Shown one piece after another: positions 26,429-34,419 of a DNA stretch of 51,509 nt. The translations under genes and the position numbers were made by a program. The notes beneath the pieces were generated by a model. That model saw only the letters and a program-made list of their open reading frames with translations. It was not told where the DNA came from and ran no database searches. Source of the DNA: Roseospira goensis (GTDB lineage Bacteria > Pseudomonadota > Alphaproteobacteria > Rhodospirillales > Rhodospirillaceae); NCBI RefSeq assembly GCF_014197795.1, contig NZ_JACIGI010000025.1, forward strand, positions 1 through 51,509, read 5' to 3'. How positions within the stretch are numbered: the stretch's first letter is position 1; every line of letters begins with the position of its first letter.

Positions 26429-26965
26429 ATGGGCGAACCGGTCCGTCTGTCGATCCTGGAGCGGCGCCGCATCGAGGCCGCGTTTGCGCGCCGGATCTTC
26501 GAAACGCTGGTCGAGCACGTGGGCGAAGAGGCCGCGCGTGCCGCGCTGCGTGACGCGGTCACGCGCATGGCCGAGGAGACCGGCGCCGCCATGGCGGCCG
26601 AGGACCGCGCCCGGGGACCGGTGACGCTGGAGACCTTCGCCGAGCGTCTCGCGCTCTGGCAGCAGGACGATGCCCTGACCCTGGAGGTGCTGGAGCGTCG
26701 GCCCGACCGGCTCGCCTTCAACGTGGTGCGCTGCCGCTACGCCGAGGTGTACGAGGACATGGGGGTGCGGCACATCGGCGATCTGCTGTCCTGCAACCGC
26801 GACGGCCAGTTCATCTGCGGCTACGATTCCCGCATGACACTGACGCGGACCCAGACCATCATGCAGGGGGCGGACCACTGCGATTTCCGGTATCGCATGG
26901 CGCCCGCCGGCGACGAGGACCGGACCCCCGAACAGACAGACGACCGGACGGAGGGGAGTCGATGA
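26429..26965 (+). CDS. L-2-amino-thiazoline-4-carboxylate hydrolase-family protein
   Basis: This encodes 178 residues resembling the ATC_hydrolase family: CRYAEVYEDMGVRHIGDLLS, then DGQFICGYDSRMTLTRTQTI and ADHCDFRYRM, with conserved Cys, Asp and Gly positions. In Pseudomonas, L-ATC hydrolase opens a thiazoline ring to a carbamoyl-cysteine. Many family members have other, unknown substrates. AAGGAGG is 7-8 nt upstream of the ATG. The stop overlaps the M20 amidohydrolase start (ATGA), so the pair probably works in one pathway. Confidence 0.75.
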   Translation: MGEPVRLSILERRRIEAAFARRIFETLVEHVGEEAARAALRDAVTRMAEETGAAMAAEDRARGPVTLETFAERLALWQQDDALTLEVLERRPDRLAFNVVRCRYAEVYEDMGVRHIGDLLSCNRDGQFICGYDSRMTLTRTQTIMQGADHCDFRYRMAPAGDEDRTPEQTDDRTEGSR

Positions 26966-28152
26966 CCCACACCGGACCGCTCGACCGCCTGGTGGCGCTG
27001 CAGTCCGAGATGCAGGCGTGGCGGCGCGACCTGCACGCCCATCCCGAGATCGCGTTCCAGGAGGAGCGCACCAGCCGGATGGTGGCCGAAAAGCTGGCCG
27101 CCTGGGGGCTGGAGGTGCACACCGGCCTGGCCCGCACCGGCGTCGTGGGTACGCTGCGCGGGCGGCGGCCGGGCGACCGGGCCATTGGCCTGCGCGCCGA
27201 CATGGATGCGCTGCCGATCCAGGAAACCAACGGCTTCGCCCATCGCTCGCGCCACGACGGCCGCATGCATGCCTGCGGACACGACGGCCACACCGCCATG
27301 CTGCTGGGGGCCGCGAAGGCGCTGGCCGAGGCGCCGGACTTCGCCGGGACCGTGCAGTTCATCTTCCAGCCCGCCGAGGAGGGCGAGGGCGGTGGCCGGG
27401 TGATGGTCGAGGAGGGCCTGTTCGAGCGCTTCCCGGTGGAGTCCGTCTGGGGGCTGCACAACTGGCCCGGCCTGGAGGTGGGCCGGTTCGACGTGCGGGT
27501 CGGCCCCATCATGGCCGCGTTCGATACCTTCGATATCACCCTGACCGGTCACGGCACCCATGGCGCCATGCCGCACCTGGGCACCGATGTCATCACCGCC
27601 GGGGCCGCGGTGGTGACCGCCCTTCAGACCATCGTCGCGCGCACGGTGAACCCGCAGGACGCCGCGGTCGTGTCGGTGACGCAGATCCACGGTGGCGACG
27701 CCTACAACGTTATCCCGACCCAAGTGGTGTTGCGCGGTACCACACGGGCGCTCTCCGATGCGGTGCAGGACACCATCGAACGGCGCATGCGCGACATCGT
27801 CCAGCATGTGGCGGCGGCCCACGAGGTGACCGGCGCGCTGCACTACCAGCGCCGCTACCCGGCCACGGTGAACAGCCCGGCCGAGACCGCGCGTGCCGTG
27901 GAGGTGATGCGCGGGCTGGTGGGTGCGGCCCACGTGGATCCGGACGGTCCGCCGACCATGGGGGGCGAGGACTTCGCCTTCATGCTGCGCGAGCGGCCCG
28001 GCTGTTACGTCCGGCTGGGCGCCGGACCGGGTCAGGCGGGGTGCGGGCTGCACAACCCCGGCTACGACTTCAATGACGCCATCCTCCCGCTCGGGGCCAG
28101 CTACTGGGTGCGGCTGGTGCACCACCTGCTCGGTGACGGCGCCGCCGCCTGA
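26962..28152 (+). CDS. M20-family amidohydrolase (hippurate/N-acyl-amino-acid hydrolase type)
   Basis: Zinc-dependent hydrolase of 396 residues. Metal-ligand motifs are MHACGHDGHTAMLLGAA and QPAEEGEGGG near the centre, and GGEDFAFML towards the C-terminus. The dimerisation domain lies at about 180-300. The opening WRRDLHAHPEIAFQEERTS is typical of HipO/AbgB-like enzymes. The 4-nt overlap with the ATC-hydrolase-family gene suggests it cleaves a product of that enzyme, perhaps an N- or S-carbamoyl or acyl amino acid. The substrate is unproven. Confidence 0.9.
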   Translation: MTHTGPLDRLVALQSEMQAWRRDLHAHPEIAFQEERTSRMVAEKLAAWGLEVHTGLARTGVVGTLRGRRPGDRAIGLRADMDALPIQETNGFAHRSRHDGRMHACGHDGHTAMLLGAAKALAEAPDFAGTVQFIFQPAEEGEGGGRVMVEEGLFERFPVESVWGLHNWPGLEVGRFDVRVGPIMAAFDTFDITLTGHGTHGAMPHLGTDVITAGAAVVTALQTIVARTVNPQDAAVVSVTQIHGGDAYNVIPTQVVLRGTTRALSDAVQDTIERRMRDIVQHVAAAHEVTGALHYQRRYPATVNSPAETARAVEVMRGLVGAAHVDPDGPPTMGGEDFAFMLRERPGCYVRLGAGPGQAGCGLHNPGYDFNDAILPLGASYWVRLVHHLLGDGAAA

Positions 28153-28226
28153 GCCGGGTCGCTCCCCCCGCGATCCGGGGCGTCGGGCTGGCGCGACGGG
28201 TCTCATCTCGCGGCCTCGTACTGGCC

Positions 28227-28381
28227 GGCCTCGATCCTGACTCGTCAGGATCATGGCCCTACGCGGCTTCGCCGCGCCGGCCGCCTCATCTGGTCAAGCT
28301 AGCATCTGGTCAAGCTGGCATCGCAGAGCGATGCCAGAGTCGCGCCGGCCGGCCGACGGAGAGGTCCGTCCTTCCGTCGGC
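28227..28381. repeat. Cluster of perfect hairpins and a 16-bp tandem repeat
   Basis: Four inverted repeats lie in series. GATCCTGA/TCAGGATC is at 28233-28252 with a 4-nt loop, flanked by a further GGCC/GGCC pair. GCGGC/GCCGC is at 28263-28275. CTGGCATCG/CGATGCCAG is at 28315-28337 with a 5-nt loop. GCCGACGGA/TCCGTCGGC is at 28352-28381 with a 12-nt loop. Between them CATCTGGTCAAGCT is repeated at 28287-28300 and 28303-28316 (period 16). None is followed by a T-run, so they do not look like simple terminators. Confidence 0.75.
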
Positions 28382-28563
28382 CGCTCTCAGTGCAGCCTCC
28401 AGCGGTTCGCCCGGCCCGCTCGGTGGGCGGTGGGCGCTGGCCGGGCGCCGGCGACGGTCGTTGTGCCCTGGGTGCCTCTCCCCCTGGTTGATGGGCGGTG
28501 TTGCGGCGAAATCACACTCGGCGCGAACGGATTGCATTCGCATCCGTATAGATCGCTGTCTGG

Positions 28564-28593
28564 TTGACCCGACCTGAGGCTTCATGAGCTTAT
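28564..28593 (+). promoter_or_regulatory. Predicted promoter of porin gene 1
   Basis: TTGACC (28564-28569), an 18-nt spacer and GCTTAT (28588-28593). The same arrangement, with TTATCCG exactly 20 nt after a TTGAC hexamer and about 118 nt before the ATG, is found before the second porin. That shared pattern is the main support. Confidence 0.5.
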
Positions 28594-28714
28594 CCGTATG
28601 AGTACTGCGGGTTTAGACGGCGCCCGTGGTGGGGTCCCCGCGCGGATCCGATCGCCCGCGCCCCAGAGGCCCGTGCAGGACTCCCATCGTGTTGGGTTTT
28701 TGAGAGGATATGAC

Positions 28715-29752
28715 ATGAAGAAGGTCCTATTCGGGACGACCGCCTTGATCGCGGCCGCCGCCTTCGCCGGCACCGCGCACGCCGAGCGGATCAAGCTGAG
28801 TATCGGCGGCAAGCAGGAGGTCTGGTTCGGCGTGGCCGACGTCGAGGACAACGCCGGCGAGACCTATGCGTCCACCGGGATGGCCACCGATACCGAGCTG
28901 TACTTCACCGGCGATACCACCCTGGACAACGGCCTGACGGTGCGCGCGGTCATCAGCCTGGAGGCGGATGCCCGCGGGGCCCAGAATGCGGACGAGACCT
29001 ACATCGTGATGTCCGGCGGCTTCGGCGCCGTGCAGCTCGGCGCCCGCGAGGACGTCGTCATGGGGCAGAGCTGGGCCGCCGTCGAGCTGGGCGGTCAGGA
29101 CTGGGATGAGGCCTTTGGCTGGAGCCCCGATTTCGAGGATCACTTCGCGCCCACCTACTACTCGGTCGATGACCTCAGCATCGGCTACACCTCGCCGTCG
29201 TTCTTCGGCTTCAGTGTCGCCGGCTCGTACGCGCCGGATCTGGCCGAGCCCAACGATGCCACCGGCTTCCAGGACTGGAACAACACGGACGCCGCGTACA
29301 AGGATGCCTTTGCGGTCGGTGCGGCCTTCAACAACGAGTTCACCGGCATTGGCATTCATGCCGACGTCGGCTACTGGGATCAGCAGGGCACGCGTGGTGT
29401 CAGCGACCGCAATCTGGTCCGCGGTGCGGTGGCCCTGAGCTACGCCGGCTTCGAACTGGGCGGCGCCTATGGCGTCTGGGACTACGAAGACACCGACACC
29501 GAAGTCGACACCTGGCTGGTCGGCGCCGGCTATGAGAACGGCCCCTACGGCATCGACGTCAACTACGCGCGTTCGGAGACGGACGACAACGCCGGCGACG
29601 TCGAGGCCGACTACTTCAAGGTGGCTGGCAAGTACATCCTCGGCCCGGGCGTGAATCTGAGCGCCTCGGTCTTCCACACCACCTATGACGACGATGCCGG
29701 CGACGACCGCGAGGTCACCGGCGGCATCATGGGCGTGGCCCTCAGCTTCTGA
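28715..29752 (+). CDS. Outer-membrane porin, copy 1
   Basis: This encodes 345 residues. A 23-residue signal peptide starts MKKVLFGTTALIAAAAFAG and ends AHA. The mature part is rich in Asp, Gly, Tyr and Ala in alternating beta-strand patterns and ends in ALSF with a C-terminal Phe, as outer-membrane barrels do. It resembles Porin_4-type general porins of Rhodospirillales. It is closely related to the next gene along its whole length. The leader is about 119 nt and a strong hairpin follows the stop. Confidence 0.92.
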   Translation: MKKVLFGTTALIAAAAFAGTAHAERIKLSIGGKQEVWFGVADVEDNAGETYASTGMATDTELYFTGDTTLDNGLTVRAVISLEADARGAQNADETYIVMSGGFGAVQLGAREDVVMGQSWAAVELGGQDWDEAFGWSPDFEDHFAPTYYSVDDLSIGYTSPSFFGFSVAGSYAPDLAEPNDATGFQDWNNTDAAYKDAFAVGAAFNNEFTGIGIHADVGYWDQQGTRGVSDRNLVRGAVALSYAGFELGGAYGVWDYEDTDTEVDTWLVGAGYENGPYGIDVNYARSETDDNAGDVEADYFKVAGKYILGPGVNLSASVFHTTYDDDAGDDREVTGGIMGVALSF

Positions 29753-29772
29753 GGAAAGCGACCGGTGTCCGG

Positions 29773-29805
29773 CCGTGGCGGTCCGCCCGAGGCGGGTCGC
29801 CACGG
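29773..29805 (+). terminator. Hairpin after porin 1
   Basis: CCGTGGCGGTCCGCC and GGCGGGTCGCCACGG form a 15-bp stem (two G-U pairs as RNA) with a CGA loop, 20 nt after the stop. There is no T-run, so it may slow or stabilise the transcript rather than end it by itself. Confidence 0.6.
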
Positions 29806-29874
29806 ACCCCGGACAGGGTGTGTTGCGCCCGCGCCACGCCCTGTCCAATTGCGTGCTTCCGCGGCAGCAGTGCG

Positions 29875-29904
29875 TTGACGGCGGCGGTTCGTACATGGCT
29901 TTAT
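29875..29904 (+). promoter_or_regulatory. Predicted promoter of porin gene 2
   Basis: TTGACG (29875-29880), an 18-nt spacer and CTTTAT (29899-29904). The motif CATGGCTTTATCCG here matches CATGAGCTTATCCG before porin 1 at the same distance from both the -35 box and the start codon. Confidence 0.5.
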
Positions 29905-30023
29905 CCGAAAGCGAACCCGGCGGGATCGGCGGGAAACTAGGTTTTCGGTCCTCAGGTGTGGGCGGTCCATCGGTGCCGTCGGCACCGGGCCGACAATACT
30001 CAGGTCTCACGAGAGGAGAAGTC

Positions 30024-31073
30024 ATGAAGAAGGTCCTTTTCGGCACGACGGCCCTGATCGCCGCGGCCGCCTTCGCGGGCACCGCGCACGCTGACAAGAT
30101 CAAGCTGAGCATCGGCGGCAAGCAGGAAGTCTACTTCGGCGTGGCCGACGTCGAGGACAACGCCGGCGAGACCTATGCGTCGACCGGCATGACCACCGAC
30201 ACCGAGCTGTACTTCAGCGGCTCGACCACGCTGGACAACGGCCTGACCGTGCGGGCCATGATCAGCCTGGAGGCTGACGCCCGCGGCGCCCAGAACGCCG
30301 ACGAGACCTACATCACCATGTCCGGCGGCTTCGGCGCCCTGCAGCTCGGCGCCCGTCAGGACGTCGTGATGAACCAGACCTGGGGCGGCACCAGCCAGGG
30401 CGGCCAGGACTGGGACGAGGCCTACGGCAACACCTGGACGCCGAGCCCGGATGGCCATTCCGGCGGCATGTACAGCTACTACTCGCAGGACGACATCAGC
30501 GTCGGCTACACCTCCCCGTCCTTCTTCGGCTTCAGCGTCGCCGCGTCGTACGCGCCGGACCTGGCCGAGGCGAACGTCACCGGCTTCCAGGACTGGAACA
30601 ACACCGGTGCGGCCTACAAGGACGGCTTCGCCATCGGCGGCGCCTTCAACAACGAGTTCAGCGGCATCGGCATCCACGCCGACGTCAGCTACTGGTACCA
30701 GCACGGCGTCAGCACCCCGGATCGTGACCTGATCCGCGGCGCCCTGGCCCTGACCTACGCCGGCTTCGAGTTGGGCGGCGCCTACGGCGTGTGGGATCGC
30801 GACGGCGACGACAACGACACCCACGTGTTCCAGGTCGGCGCCGGCTACGAGAACGGCCCGTACGGGATCGACTTCAACTACGCGCACACCGACAACTCCT
30901 GGGTTGCCGGCGGCGATGAGACCACCGACTACTTCAAGGTGGCCGGCAAGTACATCCTGGGCCCGGGCATCAACCTGACCGCGTCGGTCTTCCATGAGAC
31001 CAACGACAAGGACAACAGCAACATCGACCGCGACACCACCGGCGGTCTGATGGGCGTCGCCCTCAGCTTCTAA
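30024..31073 (+). CDS. Outer-membrane porin, copy 2
   Basis: This encodes 349 residues with the same 23-residue signal peptide as copy 1. It is highly similar over the whole barrel, starting IKLSIGGKQEVYFGVADVED and ending in Phe. Differences concentrate in segments likely to be loops: GNTWTPSPDGHSGGMYSYY (copy 1: GWSPDFEDHFAPTYY) and the DRDGDDNDTHVFQ stretch. GAGAGGAGA just upstream is a strong ribosome-binding site. The pair is a tandem duplication that has kept separate promoters. Confidence 0.92.
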   Translation: MKKVLFGTTALIAAAAFAGTAHADKIKLSIGGKQEVYFGVADVEDNAGETYASTGMTTDTELYFSGSTTLDNGLTVRAMISLEADARGAQNADETYITMSGGFGALQLGARQDVVMNQTWGGTSQGGQDWDEAYGNTWTPSPDGHSGGMYSYYSQDDISVGYTSPSFFGFSVAASYAPDLAEANVTGFQDWNNTGAAYKDGFAIGGAFNNEFSGIGIHADVSYWYQHGVSTPDRDLIRGALALTYAGFELGGAYGVWDRDGDDNDTHVFQVGAGYENGPYGIDFNYAHTDNSWVAGGDETTDYFKVAGKYILGPGINLTASVFHETNDKDNSNIDRDTTGGLMGVALSF

Positions 31074-31114
31074 GCGCGGGCAAGCCTGCTGGGTGCGGTC
31101 GTCCGATCGCGCCG

Positions 31115-31149
31115 CGAGAGGGGAGAGGCCACGGCCTCTCCCCTTCTCG
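31115..31149 (+). terminator. Rho-independent-like terminator after porin 2
   Basis: CGAGAGGGGAGAGGC and GCCTCTCCCC-T-TCTCG form a 15-bp stem with a CACG loop and a single T bulge, 41 nt after the stop. A T-containing stretch follows, though not a perfect T-run. Confidence 0.7.
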
Positions 31150-31306
31150 TATGGGAGCCGTGCATCCGGCGGGACGCGGGCAGTTTGACCCCGTGCACAG
31201 CGGCGGAGGACATGCTATATGGCCAGGAGGTGCCGATGCCGCGCGGCCGTCGCCGGCCGGTTTGACGGGGTCGCACCGCCGCTGTAGGCAGACTGATCAG
31301 ACGACC

Positions 31307-31972
31307 ATGCGTGATTCCTTTGGGCCGGAACGGGACGGCACCCCGCTATCGGCGCCGGAGCATCGGACTCGGGCCGGCCGGACGTACGGGTGGTGGCGCC
31401 AAGGGGCGCGGATGGCGCGCTACCGCTTGGTGATCCCCGTCCTGCGCAGTCCGCATGCGCCGGAGCATACCGCGCGCGGCGTGATGATCGGCCTGCTGTG
31501 GGCGATGACGCCGCTGGTCGGGATCCAGATGATGCTGGTTCTGCTCACCTGGATCGTCGCCAGCCGTTTGTTTTCCTGGAACTTCAGCCTGGTTCTGGGC
31601 CTGGCCTGGACCTGGGTGACCAATGCGGTCACCATCCTGCCATTCTACTACGGCTATTACGTGACCGGGCAGGTGCTGCTCGGGCACTGGGATGACCTGA
31701 CCGGATTCGACGCCTTCGCCACCCTGTGGACGAGCACCTTCGCGGCCGACATCGGGTTCTGGGAGGCGGTGCGGACCTACGTCGTCAACATTGTGGCCGG
31801 CTGGGGCCTGCCGCTCCTGGTGGGGTCGCTGCCGTGGGTCGTGGTCTCCGCAGCCACCGGCTACTGGATCAGTCTGCGCATCTCGCGCCGGCGGGTGGCG
31901 CTGCGGGCGGCGCGCAAGGCCGACGCGGATCGCCGGCGGACCGAACGGGCGCCCGCGGCCCCCACAGATTGA
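31307..31972 (+). CDS. DUF2062 membrane protein
   Basis: This encodes about 221 residues with three or four membrane helices at roughly 57-85, 90-118 and 155-195. PEHTARGVMIGLLWAMTPLV followed by GIQM is the DUF2062 hallmark. The tail is a basic cytosolic stretch rich in Arg. Function is unknown; members are often near cell-envelope genes. I chose ATG 31307 as the first Met before the conserved part; the frame is open back to 31151 without a good start signal. It is not obviously co-transcribed with the porins because a terminator lies between. Confidence 0.8.
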   Translation: MRDSFGPERDGTPLSAPEHRTRAGRTYGWWRQGARMARYRLVIPVLRSPHAPEHTARGVMIGLLWAMTPLVGIQMMLVLLTWIVASRLFSWNFSLVLGLAWTWVTNAVTILPFYYGYYVTGQVLLGHWDDLTGFDAFATLWTSTFAADIGFWEAVRTYVVNIVAGWGLPLLVGSLPWVVVSAATGYWISLRISRRRVALRAARKADADRRRTERAPAAPTD

Positions 31973-32053
31973 CGGCCCGGCGGCGGGACGCCAAGATCGG
32001 GCCGCTTCGCAATGGCCCGGGCCGTCCGGGCTCTCATGTGATGGGTGCGCGTC

Positions 32054-32791
32054 ATGCCCTTGGGTCGTCCACGCCGGCGCCGGCGTTCGGGACCGTCCGG
32101 TCTTGTCTTCCTTTCGCTGCTCCTGGCCGCGGCGGCCGTGGCGGCCGGCCTGTGGTACGGCTACAGCCTGTTGAGCCAGGACCTGCGGGACCGCCTCGCG
32201 GCGCAGGAGCGCCGCCTGCAGGAGGCGCGGCAGACCCTGGCGGCGGCCGAGGCGGCCCGCGGGCGCCTGTCGGTGGAGCTGGAGGAGGCCCGCGCCCGCC
32301 TGCGCTACATGGAGACGCGCTACGAGCGTGACGTGCCGTCCGGTGCGGCGCGCCGGCTGCACGACCTGGTGGTGCGGATGCTGGATCAGGGGGTGCCGGC
32401 GGACCGGCTGGCCTTCCTCATCGAGGCCTCCGAGGCGGCGCCGCAGTGCGCCGAGACGCCGGAAACCCGCCAACTGCCCGTCGCCCTGCCCGTGACCCTG
32501 CCGGGCGGGGTGGTGCCCGCCGAGGCGGTCACGTTCGCGGACCGTCGCATCACGGTGACGGCCGAGGGCGTCATCGCCACCGACGAGCAGGGCCGTCTGG
32601 AGGCCTGGTTCGACCCCGCCGAGCCGGTCCAGGTCCGCTTCAGCCGGCTGGGGGGCGAGACGGCGGTTGTCGACGGCCTCCTGCCGCTGCACCATTCCAT
32701 GGTGGTCGACGGCGCCGAGTACCGGTTCACGGTGACGGCCGGCCGGCCGGGCCTGATTGAGGTGACCGGTCTCGCCTGCGCTTTTCCGTGA
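32054..32791 (+). CDS. Membrane-anchored coiled-coil protein of unknown function
   Basis: About 245 residues. A basic N-terminus (RPRRRRRSG) precedes one transmembrane helix (about 17-42). A coiled coil at about 45-95 follows (LRDRLAAQERRLQEARQTLA). A C-terminal beta-rich domain at about 130-245 has GVIATDEQGRLEAWFDP. Such a layout suggests a periplasmic protein anchored in the inner membrane. No family was recognised. GTG 32045 is an alternative start. It lies 81 nt after the DUF2062 gene. Confidence 0.6.
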   Translation: MPLGRPRRRRRSGPSGLVFLSLLLAAAAVAAGLWYGYSLLSQDLRDRLAAQERRLQEARQTLAAAEAARGRLSVELEEARARLRYMETRYERDVPSGAARRLHDLVVRMLDQGVPADRLAFLIEASEAAPQCAETPETRQLPVALPVTLPGGVVPAEAVTFADRRITVTAEGVIATDEQGRLEAWFDPAEPVQVRFSRLGGETAVVDGLLPLHHSMVVDGAEYRFTVTAGRPGLIEVTGLACAFP

Positions 32792-32877
32792 GGGCGGCTG
32801 GTCCGTGAGGGCTGCCAGCGTCTCCGCCCCGGAGCAGCCCCGGAGCAGTCCCGGCTCAGCCAAGCATCAGCCAAGGG

Positions 32878-33555
32878 TCAGGCAGAGATGCCCTGCTGGA
32901 TCGCCATGGCCACGGCCTGGGTGCGGTTGGCCGCGCCAATCTTCTTGAAGATGCTGCGCATGTGCGACTTGACGGTGATCTCCGTCAGGCCGAGGTGCAG
33001 ACCGATTTCCTTGTTCGACTCGCCGCGCACCAGCAGCGACAGAACCTGCACCTCGCGGTTGGTCAGGTCGGCGAACCGCCCGGTGGGCTGCTGGGCCGGT
33101 GCCGCGTCCCCGTCGCCACCGCCGGGGCCGAGCAGGTGCGCGGAAAAATAGGGCTGACCGCTCAGGATCAGGCGCAGGGCATGCACGAACGAGGCCCCGC
33201 TCATCGCCTTCGGCAGATACCCGGAGGCGCCGAGTTCCATGGCGCGCAACACGTCCTCGCGGACCACCTGTCCGGTGATGATGACCACCGGGACCTCGGG
33301 GCAGGCCTTGCGGAAGGCGCTGACGGTCTCGACCCCCGCCATGCCCGGCATCTTGAGATCGAGCAGAAGCAGGTCCGGCGAATGCTCGGACGCCATGCCG
33401 AGGGCACTGTCGAAGTCGACCGCCTCCATGATGTCGACATGGTCGGCCAGGTCGGTCAGGAAGGGGCGGATGCCGTCCCGCAGCAGAGCGTGGTCGTCGG
33501 CCAGCAAGACGCGGATGGTCGCTACCTTGTCCATCGCGGGCTCGTCAGGGGGCAT
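32878..33555 (-). CDS. NarL/FixJ-family response regulator
   Basis: About 225 residues. The receiver domain (13-130) has Asp20, Asp21, phosphoacceptor Asp66 (LLLLDLKMPGMAG), Thr94 and Lys116. The C-terminal LuxR-type HTH is at about 160-222 (LTNREVQVLSLLVRGESNKE, then LTEITVKSHMRSIFKKIGAA). I chose ATG 33555 (AAAGGA about 10 nt upstream); ATG 33534 (MDKVATIRV) is also plausible. No histidine kinase lies nearby, so its partner and targets are unknown. Confidence 0.9.
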   Translation of the reverse strand: MPPDEPAMDKVATIRVLLADDHALLRDGIRPFLTDLADHVDIMEAVDFDSALGMASEHSPDLLLLDLKMPGMAGVETVSAFRKACPEVPVVIITGQVVREDVLRAMELGASGYLPKAMSGASFVHALRLILSGQPYFSAHLLGPGGGDGDAAPAQQPTGRFADLTNREVQVLSLLVRGESNKEIGLHLGLTEITVKSHMRSIFKKIGAANRTQAVAMAIQQGISA

Positions 33556-33767
33556 TCCCTTGGCGTCCTTTCCTGCTGAAACCGCCGACTCTGCGTCGAC
33601 ACGATAATGCGGGTGGACCGCACGGACGATCGAAAGTGTAACAAATGCCGCCCCATATATCCACCTTTCGCATTGCAGCGTCAAGCCTGATGGCGGATCA
33701 GAGGGCGCGGGGCAATCCATCTTTGGAACGGGTGTGTCATGCGGAGGGCGCGAGGCCGCGCCGGTCG

Positions 33768-34190
33768 TCAGGCGGCCTTGGCGCGCGCCGCCTCGGCCTT
33801 GATGCGCTCGATCATGGCGGTCACGCCGTTGCGGCGGTTGGGACTGATGTGCTGGTCCAGCCCCAGCCGCTGCATCTCCGCCTCGGCGTCGGTGGCGAGG
33901 ATCTCCTCGGGCGTGCGATCGTTGAACAGGATCAGCAGGATCGCGATCAGGCCCTTGACGATGTGGGCGTCCGAATCGGCGCAGAAGTGCAGCCGCGCGG
34001 CCGACTCATCGGTCGGGCGCACGGTCAGCCACACCTGACTGAGGCACCCGCGCACCCGGTTGGCGTCGATCATGTCCGCCTCGGGCAGTGGCTCCAGGGT
34101 GCGCCCCAGGTCGATGATGTAGCGGTAGCGGTCTTCCCAGTCGTCCAACAACTCGAACGTCTCGGTCAACTCGTCCAGGGTCGTGGTCAT
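33768..34190 (-). CDS. sufE: SufE-type cysteine desulfuration protein
   Basis: Accepts sulfur from the SufS cysteine desulfurase for Fe-S cluster assembly. It is 140 residues. FELLDDWEDRYRYIIDLGR and the active-site Cys49 in RVRGCLSQVWL are diagnostic. I chose ATG 34190 to match the usual length; ATG 34214 is in frame. No sufS or other suf gene is in the window. It is divergent from aspS across 229 nt. Confidence 0.94.
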   Translation of the reverse strand: MTTTLDELTETFELLDDWEDRYRYIIDLGRTLEPLPEADMIDANRVRGCLSQVWLTVRPTDESAARLHFCADSDAHIVKGLIAILLILFNDRTPEEILATDAEAEMQRLGLDQHISPNRRNGVTAMIERIKAEAARAKAA

Positions 34191-34419
34191 GATGGATCGG
34201 GTCCGCGTGGCCATGGCATGGGATCGGTTCCCACCCGATGTAAGGCGCGGGCGCCGGTGCGGGAACCCCGAACCTGCATCGGACGGAGGCCGGCACCGGG
34301 CGGCCGGATGGCCACCGCCTTGACAAAGCGCGTGGTTCGGTGTGGGTTCCCCCCCGACCAACGCCGACGCCGCCCCCCGGGCCGCGTCCGCTTTCGCCTG
34401 TCAGGGGACTCCATCCGTC

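Larger units (their letters stand above)
28153..28714. other. Long spacer upstream of the first porin, rich in hairpins
   Basis: No gene is visible in these 562 nt. The first half holds a cluster of inverted and direct repeats (28227-28381). The second half holds the porin promoter at 28564-28593 and a leader of about 119 nt. GAGAGG at 28702-28707 is the ribosome-binding site of the porin. Confidence 0.7.
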
